Shown here: piece by piece, positions 56,991 to 64,000 of the stretch
Layout of the letters: each line of letters starts with the position of its first letter
How positions within the stretch are numbered: position 1 is the stretch's first letter
From: Gnomoniopsis sp. IMI 355080
Taxonomy: Eukaryota; Ascomycota; Sordariomycetes; Diaporthales; Gnomoniaceae
Direction: 5' to 3'
Assembly (NCBI GenBank): GCA_027946555.1
Contig: JAPEVC010000060.1
Location: 100,744 to 164,743 of the forward strand
DNA length: 64,000 bases
Notes under the pieces: model-generated
What the model saw: only the letters and a program-made list of their open reading frames with translations
Database searches by the model: none
What the model was told of the DNA's origin: nothing
Translations under genes and position numbers: made by a program

Positions 56991-58467
56991 TTAAATCGAG
57001 ACCTTGCCCTTGATAAAAGTCGCCGCCGTTCCAGTGTCGGATCCATACCCAAGGTGGCTCAATGTGCTCGCGCTGGTCGTTCCGCCCGAGGCTGGAGACG
57101 CTGCGGCCCCAGCTTCACAGACCGGGTCGTCGGTGGCACAGAACGACTTCCAATTAGCGCTGTCCAGGTTGTCGATCGCCTCCCCGACGAATGGGTCGCC
57201 GAAAGTGACGGCGGCCTTGACCGACGCCGCTGCCGTCGCATTCAGGGCGCCCATGGTGTTATGCACCAACATGGCACCCTGGGAGTAGCCTGACAAGACA
57301 ATCTGTGTGTCTGGGCATTTGGATAGGGCCTTTTGGACATCGGCGATCATGGCGTCAGAACCCGCGCCTGGCCCAGTGGCTTCGGAAGCAATACCAGCTG
57401 CATCGGCGGCGTAGTCAACTCCCTGACGCGAGAAGAAATTGTTAGTAAAGTCTCTTATTACTATATAAACATGGGTAGTATCTTACCTGAACATTCACAT
57501 CATTGTTGAGAGCAGATGACACGTCTGTGGTGAGTCCTGGGCCGACAATCGAGCCGACATTGCCGCTCTCAGTGGTTCCCCGGGCAAAGATGACAGTGAC
57601 ACTCTTGCAAGCGTTATCCAGACCATTTTCGGTGTCGGAACCGCCAACAAGGGAAGAGAGTGAGGACGATGTGCTGCCTGTGGAATCAGATCCAGTCAGG
57701 CCGCTGAGCAGAGATGTGAGAGATGAGCTGCTCGAGGTTGTCGACGAACCACCGCCCAAGCCGCTCAAAAGAGATGTGAGAGATGAACTGCTCGAGGTTG
57801 TCGATGAACCACCGCCCAAGCCGCTCAAAAGAGATGAGATGGCCCCGGAACCGGAGCTAGTCGAAGTACCACCGCCCAGGCCGCTCAATAGCGATGTGAG
57901 GGAAGAAGAGCTGGAGCTAGTGGAGGTACCATCAAGCTGGCGCTTAGAGGTCTCTGAGCCGGTCAGATCCTCCTCGTCAACTGATGAGCCAGAAGATCCG
58001 AGGCCCTCCGAAAGCGAACCTGAATAAGCGGGAACGTTGCTCTCTGTAGTGCTGTCGTCTCCAAGACCAGTCGGGAGACCCGATGGGAGCCCGCTGAGGC
58101 CTGTGGGAAGAGCAGTGGGAAATGGAAGTCCACTGGGAAGGCCAGAAAAGCCGCTGGGAAGGCCGCTGGGAAGGCCGCTGGGAAAGCCAGTGGGGATGGG
58201 AAAGTCGGTGGGCAGCGCATTGGCACCGTCGGTAGGCAACGAGGGTAGGCCAGTTGGAATACTTCCACCGCCCAGGCCACCGAGAAGGCTAGTTGGTAGG
58301 GAAGGAATACCAGTGGGCTCGCTGCCACCACCTAGCCCACCAAGAAGACTGCTAATAGCAGACAGAGGATCGGTACCGGAACCACCCAGCTGACGAGCTT
58401 TTGGTGCGAGTGGGGCGCCAGCCGCTGTTGCGACAAAAAGGGCGGCGATGAATGCCTGGGAATACAT
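56991..58467 (-). CDS. Cutinase with long repetitive N-terminal region
   Basis: Two exons on the minus strand: 58467-57487 and 57422-56991; 470 residues. The 64-base intron has donor GTAAGA, branch TACTAAC and acceptor CAG, phase 0. ATG 58467 opens a signal peptide (MYSQAFIAALFVATAAG). Residues about 30-290 are low-complexity: LLGGLGGG units, then Pro/Leu/Gly/Ser runs (LPSGLPSG), a KR site in SKRQLDG, and 20-residue repeats SSSSSLTSLLSGLGGG. The catalytic cutinase domain starts near CKSVTVIFARGTTE and has the nucleophile elbow GYSQG (S374), the Asp in CATDDPVC (D426) and the His in SHLGYG (H450); all triad residues are present. Cutinases hydrolyse cutin and other polyesters outside the cell. 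Ordinary fungal cutinases are about 200-230 residues, so about 250 N-terminal residues are extra. The KR site may be cleaved by a Kex2-type protease. Confidence 0.92.
57650..57900 (-). repeat. 60-base coding minisatellite in cutinase
   Basis: 57711-57770 and 57771-57830 are near-identical 60-base copies (three differences) encoding a 20-residue unit; further diverged copies flank them on both sides. This suggests copy-number change by unequal exchange or slippage. Confidence 0.85.
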
Positions 58468-58672
58468 AATGTCGCGATTTCGAATGGAGAGGAGAAGAAA
58501 TAGGCGTATGTTCAAGTGCTGCTAATGAGGGAAGCGAAGCAATAGGAGTCGGGATCTCGAGCCTGCGAAATATGAAAGGAAAACCTAGAAGGTGAGGAAG
58601 TGGAATGAAAGAGTGAATCGAGGCGTTGAGTTGTCGACTTCATGATTTCAGACATTTGTGATCGAAGTCATT

Positions 58673-58680
58673 CTTTATAT
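58673..58680 (-). promoter_or_regulatory. TATA-like element of the cutinase gene
   Basis: ATATAAAG on the minus strand lies about 205 bases upstream of the cutinase start codon, which fits a long 5' leader. Inference from position only. Confidence 0.3.
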
Positions 58681-61600
58681 CGTCGCAGGCTTGCTGTAAA
58701 CCCTCAAGGCGACTGATCGATCCTATGAGGATATCACATTCTAGAACGGTGAGTTGCGAGATAGTACCGAATCCCGTGTTGCGACTGGTCCGGAGGTCTT
58801 AGCTAGATCCACAAAATCCACAGTCCTGGAGAAGCCGAGTAAATAACGTGGCGTAGCACATTCATCAACTCGAGATACTTAACCCCAGGTTCTATGCGTT
58901 GCATGCCTTGCGCTATAATGAATCAGTTTTCCGAGGCTGCTTGTTAGTAGCCTATCCCAATGCGGTATCCCCATCTGCATCAATGGGTGCTAGACAGGTA
59001 CAGAATGGGCGAGAGTTGCTTCAAGATGCCCAGGATCTGCCCTGATAGCATGACGTGGAAGAATAGACTTTATTTCCCGAAAATCTGGACTGCTGTACTC
59101 GAAACAACGTTTGTTGTATTCATAATAGTACTAGTGTCAACGCCCACGTCAGGAATGGTCCGAATGTCATTCTTCAACTCCCCTTTGACGTGCAGATCGG
59201 TACCGTACCATGGAACCCACAAACCATCCGGCCAGGTGCCAAGCTTACTTCGGAGGATTTCAAGGCCTGTGCAGCGGATTATACTGCGATTTAGGAACGT
59301 GACCGGGATACATAGTTGGAAGTGGTTTAGGGGTCGTCCAGCCTTTTCACTGTTACTGTGACATTGTGCAGCCCTGTATTCCGGGTCCCTGGCCTCGGCA
59401 TTCACAGGTGACCAGGATGCCACCCCAAACATTCAGGGGTTTTATCCCCGAACTCAATCAACCTGAGATCGCCTTAGATCGTATAAGATACTCCAAGGAA
59501 TGCACGGACGGAGGATTAATAACGTTTTGTTCGTAGACTCCTATACCAATTTTCAACTACCATATTGATACTCACTGCGCGGACCGGCAGCCTGCAATTT
59601 GGGGCGACTGGCGGCGCCATTGGCTTCTTGTTTGGGATCTTGGGCGTTTTCTCGTGCGAAGCAACATCAACACATCGCCGAGTTGCTGCATCATTCGACG
59701 GGTAATTCATTTGTGATAGAGAGATATGAATGTCTCAAGCTCATATTTGAAAATAGAACACGGCACGCATTCGGGGACTGGGATGGTTGGCAGGCCTCCA
59801 GACTGGTGTGAGTGATAATAGAAGGTATCAGGTGCAGCTAAAAGGAGTACTATGTATAATACCCTGCATACCTGGGTAGTGGCTCGATTGCCAAGGCACT
59901 AGACACGCTGACCGAGGTGGCAAACAGTGAATCTGGTGCTGTCGAGCCTGCCAGACGACACATCATGGACAGGTTGTTTGACGTATTATACTTAATGTTT
60001 CGTTGGACTAAAACGCCATCCGGATAAGTTTCATGAAGTGAGCACTCGGGACAAAAGTTGAATTTCGCGGAGTATCACCACAAAAATGTATCAAGACTCA
60101 AGATGCTCACGACTAACATCACAGCCAAAATCTAGGACATACATACAGCCTTGCACTGGTGACTAAAATGAACTGAAATCTAGGGCACCTAGGAGAGTCC
60201 AATGCAGACGGGAAACTACCTCGAATTCTTTCGAGAAGCATAAAACATAATCCCTGGTCTCTGTTCAGCAAGAAAAGGCAACAGGCATCACACCATTTCC
60301 TAGACCAACCTACAGCCCTCGCTTAAAGACGTTGTAGCAACGCCACCGAGGCCGGTTTTCTGGTCGCCCGGCCTCCTGTAATCAATCTTTAATCCCCTAG
60401 ATATATTGATGGTCCAAAAGTCAACCCGATGATAGATGAATCTTTTTGAGGAGTTGCGATTGGATGTGTTCGACCCAACGAAGACTAAAAAATGCGCAAA
60501 TGTGGGGTCTTACGATCTACCTACCTAGGTATACATCAACACGAGCACTCGGAACATCCGATTTCGATTCCTAAGCTGCCAATACAGACTGGAAATCAGG
60601 GATCACCTTTTCACGTCCAATAGATGGGAGACCTTGATAGTACTCATATGCCGCTTTCACGACGGCAAAAGCAGTGCATCTCGGCTGTTTCACCAACCTT
60701 AATTTGAGCAAAGTGGATGCTGAGACTGTCGGATTTTAGTTTCTAGAAAACTCCATAATTTCATGGGTATTCGCCGAGGTAAGTGTGGTCTTTGCAGAAA
60801 ATTCGGCCAGTTTGCAGAAGATCTCATTGCCGTCCGGAGCCGATCAATTCATTGTCCCAAGTCTAGGAATGTCCTAAAATCCTGTTGTCTTCCATCGTAT
60901 ATAGCTCCTCCCTGATTTCTCTCGTTCCTGAGAACTGCTCCATGTTGTATGGACTGAGAGAACAAGGCGGTGATATTGCAAAGTATATGCTCCATATAAC
61001 TTATGGCATACAGCATCCAAGTTATGCATAGTTATTATCCTCGTAAAACCGGTCCTGCTAGAGGCTCTTCGCCGGCTCCTTACAACTGTCATCGGAGCCT
61101 TTGCACCGGTCTACCATCAACAGCTTCCCAGATTTTCTCTTGAGCGCCCGTTCTCTCTCTTTCATAATTTCAAACTTATTCTGCGATCCATCATTACTCC
61201 AAAGGCCACGAGAAATGTGCTAAAACCTGCCAAGTTCCCCAAGTCAAGCGTGGCTTCCCGGTCCATCAGGACAGGATGGCCTTCGGAAGGCCGCATATCA
61301 TTCCAGTACTGGCGAAACACAATTCCTGAGAATCTTAGATGCCAAAGACACTCAACGGGAGCGACTTCTCGTAAGAACTCACTCGCACTCAAGTACGGTG
61401 GGTTCGCGCGCAAATCATGTACGATGAGGCGATCTCCTGCGAGGAACACGAAGTGCCAGTCGCTGCACAGCTGCCAGCGCACAAGGTAGGGTGGGAAGGT
61501 TCGTGATAGAGGGGTAGAGCCAGTCTTGGCCGTTTCAGACGGTTGGGCAGAATGACCCTAGCAGTTCTTGAAGCGTAGAAGGTGACTACATATTCGTGAT

Positions 61601-62506
61601 CCGACGTGCTGTCTGCACAGGTTCGTAGGTTACCCGAGTAGGATGCTAGTGCAGTTCCTTGCACAGTCTGACGGAGCATTCATTCGATTTTGGAAAGCGA
61701 AGAATCGAGTGCACCACTGACTCGGCGGTTCGACAATGATCTGCGCCCAAGTCAATGGCACATGTGAGGGATCTGCTGTTGCTTCGGATCCACTCTGTCT
61801 AGACTGTCAACCACGGTTGATCTCTGTATGAGAATAGATGAGGTTAAACCAGGGTATCAGCGGCGAAGACCTACTATACATTTTACTAGCTACGGGCGGC
61901 TTTCCGAATAGGAATCAAAGATATTGGTTTATAGAAACTTCATGGCTGATCTGGGGTAATAGCCGCAGGCACAACACTAGACCCACCCATGAATTTAATA
62001 ATCTCATTAACAACCAAATTTGTGATACTTCACGAGCACTATTGTGCAAATCACGATAGTCATCAAAACAATAGGCCTAAAATTTCTGATCATGAGCCTG
62101 GCTAGAAATTGAAAGAGCTTTGTTCACCTATCTGTGTAGGTAGCTGGGTAGGGCGATATGTCTGTGTATAAGACCATCCCATAGTACCTAGGTACCTGTG
62201 CACGATCGGTATAGTTGAGGCAATAGCTCTAGTTCTGGCACTTGTGATATTTCCAAGGATTAATGGCCAAGCTGAAATTTTCGTTACTACTCCGAACGCT
62301 TGACTTGAGCAAATCCAATCCACTGGGTATGCATCACAGGTCTGGGAAAGTCCGTGAATTATTCCCGGCCAGCCCAGTCGTATGTTGCAAGTGGCGCTTC
62401 GTCCCCAATGAGGCACTCTGAGTGCACATCTTACCTACTACCAAAATAGACGTCATTGCAGTTTTCGACACAACAACACCAAAAGCAAGTTTACAAAGCT
62501 GATACA
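58681..62506. other. Gene-poor region, 3.8 kb
   Basis: No complete gene. It contains overlapping ORFs on both strands at 58960-59432 that cannot be told apart, no notable ORF at 59811-60874, a coding-like exon at 61162 to about 61558 (separate entry), and ACCTAGGT at 60523-60530 and 62186-62193. Confidence 0.4.
61162..61558 (-). other. Coding-like exon, unassigned
   Basis: The minus-strand frame ending at stop 61162 reads as protein over about 130 residues: GHSAQPSETAKTG, RTFPPYLVRWQLCSDWHF, VFLAGDRLIVHDLRANPPYL, ECLWHLRFSGIVFRQYWND and a hydrophobic end LGNLAGFSTFLVAFGVMM. A CTAG acceptor stands just before it near 61559. No upstream exon with a convincing start was found, although an ATG frame at 61679 could supply one. 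Family unknown; it may be a relic. Confidence 0.25.
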
Positions 62507-63832
62507 ATGGACAGCCAGGACTATTTCGACCTGTGCGCAGCAGAAATCATACTCCGCATCGGCGAGCTCGTGGATTGTAGTCCTCATGCTCATACATGCA
62601 AGCGAGAGCCAACACCGCATGTCATTCAGAAATTCCGGGGAGAGTGGAAGACTCGTCCAGTTTCTTTCGGCTCTGGCTGCAAAATTGCGGATCTCGCGAG
62701 TCTCGCCAGCACGTGCAAGCGACACCACAGCCTGATCAACCCTTTGCTTCACCGCCGGGAGCTGGACGACTACCGCGCCTTTGGCCTATTCTGGGCTGCG
62801 AAGCACGGCCGTCTTGATACACTGGACAATTTCCTGAAGTACGGGGGCCTCCAATATATCAACTTCACAACCTTTGCTGGTCCCATCTTCAGCTCGGACG
62901 TGTGCTATAAAACCGACTACCTCGTCTTACGGCTGTTCCCTCCACAAGGAGATGATATCGACTTTTGGGGAAAATGGGACACGTGGTGGATTCGCGACCA
63001 GTGGCGTCCACATCTCTACGACTGGAAGTTCTCCCTGCTCGCCCTAGCCACCATGGGCGGCCATGACGAGGTCGTCACACGGCTGCTGGACTGCGGCGCT
63101 GACATCCACGCCCCCTCCAACACACTGTGTGCCTGCGAGAAGCTGGCCTCTTACAACTCCCGCGCTTCCCATGCTCCGATGACGACCGCCGATAACTACT
63201 ACCTCGGATGGGCGCCGATCCACTACGCCGTCTGCCACGGCCATCTATCCACCACGAAGCTGCTGCTCGCCCGTGGTGCGCGGCACGACCGTGAGCTCGT
63301 GGGCACGACCTGGCCTAGCTCGTACTCAACCTTATACACTGCTGCGCTCAAGTGTAACCTACCAATATTGGATTATTTGCTCGAGGCTGGTGTGGCTGCT
63401 GACCAAGCGTTTACCGAGGGAGCCGCGCTGCACTTTGCTCTTCTTTGCATGGGCCTTGCAAGTGTGTCCACCGTTAGGAGACTCCTGGATTCAGGAGTAG
63501 AGACAGACAACGAACCTCCAGCGCGCTCAGCTACAGCTGAGCTCTTCCCGTTTGCCGGAAATCTTGACGCGACGTCCCTTCTACGAAGTGTGGTAACTGC
63601 CACTTGGAATTCACAGCGATTGTATCAAGAAGTTTCCGAAAGAGATCTCATCAGCGCTGTGCAGACAATGTTTGAGGACCTGCTTCTGAGCCGCCCATTG
63701 CCCTTCTACCCGGAATATCTTGCATGGAAAAGGCAGCAACCGATTGTGCTGCAGAGGCTCAGACAGCTAAATGAGCAGATTGATAGTCTCACCAAAGACC
63801 AGCGCGGAACGGAAATCAGTATGAAGGATTGA
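62507..63832 (+). CDS. F-box-like and ankyrin-repeat protein
   Basis: Single exon, 441 residues, ATG at 62507 (MDSQDYF). Residues 8-80 resemble a fungal F-box-like segment: AAEIILRIGELVD, then IADLASLASTCKRHHSLINP and LLHRRELD. From about 90 to 340 ankyrin repeats follow: FWAAKHGRLDTLDNFLKYGG, LLALATMGGHDEVVTRLLDC, APIHYAVCHGHLSTTKLLLA, LYTAALKCNLPILDYLLEAG and ALHFALLCMGLASVSTVRRL. Such proteins can link a target, bound by the ankyrin repeats, to an SCF ubiquitin ligase, though many fungal copies are untested. The C-terminus is helical and charged. No signal peptide, so cytosolic or nuclear. The gene ends 168 bases before the window edge. Confidence 0.83.
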   Translation: MDSQDYFDLCAAEIILRIGELVDCSPHAHTCKREPTPHVIQKFRGEWKTRPVSFGSGCKIADLASLASTCKRHHSLINPLLHRRELDDYRAFGLFWAAKHGRLDTLDNFLKYGGLQYINFTTFAGPIFSSDVCYKTDYLVLRLFPPQGDDIDFWGKWDTWWIRDQWRPHLYDWKFSLLALATMGGHDEVVTRLLDCGADIHAPSNTLCACEKLASYNSRASHAPMTTADNYYLGWAPIHYAVCHGHLSTTKLLLARGARHDRELVGTTWPSSYSTLYTAALKCNLPILDYLLEAGVAADQAFTEGAALHFALLCMGLASVSTVRRLLDSGVETDNEPPARSATAELFPFAGNLDATSLLRSVVTATWNSQRLYQEVSERDLISAVQTMFEDLLLSRPLPFYPEYLAWKRQQPIVLQRLRQLNEQIDSLTKDQRGTEISMKD

Positions 63833-64000
63833 TGGGCCAAGGCAGGACGTTCGTAATCATTCATCAATGCAGACATTCCAAATACGGACAACCTAGGTAC
63901 AACAGTCTTCATTCTGTAAAATCTTCATTCCCAATACCCCAGAAACTCGCAATCCCTTCTTGCTTCTTCCTCATTACTCCACCCCCCCCCCTTTAGGCAG
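63833..64000. other. 3' flank to window edge
   Basis: 168 bases with an ACCTAGGT copy at 63891-63898 and a run of ten C at 63982-63991. No gene. Confidence 0.5.

Noticed and set aside
57503..58027. 174-residue plus-strand ORF rich in Pro/Glu
   Set aside because: Mirror of the cutinase repeats on the opposite strand.
58960..59432. Overlapping ORFs of 133 (plus) and 120 (minus) residues, both with ATG
   Set aside because: Neither has a recognisable family, signal peptide or splice context, and the sequence does not show which strand, if any, is coding.
59516..59710. Hydrophobic plus-strand stretch (FGATGGAIGFLFGILGVF)
   Set aside because: Looks like a membrane helix, but no start, splice sites or partner exons support a gene.

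Overview
The window is nuclear DNA from a filamentous ascomycete (Pezizomycotina, most likely a Sordariomycete-type genome; the species cannot be named from this sequence). The signs are short introns of 54-143 bases with GTRNGT-type donors, CTAAC-like branch sites and YAG acceptors, intergenic spaces of 0.5-4 kb, families confined to or typical of filamentous fungi (HsbA, DUF3176, fungal arylsulfotransferase, GH131, cutinase, CVNH), and many dispersed copies of the palindrome ACCTAGGT. I support 20 protein genes (one cut by the left edge) and one tRNA gene. Splice sites were read by eye from consensus signals and kept only when the joined frame stayed open and the motifs stayed intact.

Layout. 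0-8 kb: the 3' part of a NACHT/STAND NTPase gene, a mitochondrial transcription factor/rRNA dimethylase-like gene (Mtf1 type) and a four-exon MFS drug-transporter-type gene. 8-12 kb: a secreted cyanovirin-N-homology lectin, a tRNA-Ala(AGC) and a secreted class-3 lipase. 12-22 kb: gene-poor, with a BTB/POZ protein, a 317-residue protein of unknown function and some coding-like fragments. 22-33 kb: mitochondrial sulfide:quinone oxidoreductase, a secreted GH20 hexosaminidase, a metallo-beta-lactamase-fold hydrolase and a membrane-anchored arylsulfotransferase-family protein. 34-44 kb: an HsbA-type hydrophobic-surface-binding protein with a Gly/Ala repeat tail, a leucine-rich-repeat protein, and a convergent pair of secreted glycosidases (GH131 and GH30). 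45-64 kb: a DUF3176 membrane protein, a small secreted acidic protein, a 544-residue protein of unknown function, a cutinase with an unusually long repetitive N-terminal region, and an F-box-like/ankyrin protein.

Nine of the 20 proteins carry an N-terminal signal peptide and most of these act on polymers or surfaces outside the cell (lipid/cutin, beta-glucan, xylan, chitin-type sugars). The block therefore reads as a secretome-rich, plant- or surface-interacting region rather than a secondary-metabolite cluster: there is no polyketide, peptide or terpene synthase. Two other themes recur: recognition/scaffold proteins (STAND, BTB, LRR, F-box-ankyrin) and hydrophobic Gly-rich LLGGL-type repeats, found both in the HsbA protein and in the cutinase.

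The most useful specific results are the hidden fourth exon that gives the GH30 enzyme a GPI-anchor tail, the repeat motif shared by HsbA and cutinase, the ACCTAGGT enrichment and a length-neutral (57-base) intron in the small secreted protein gene. I did not find a clearly new multi-gene system.
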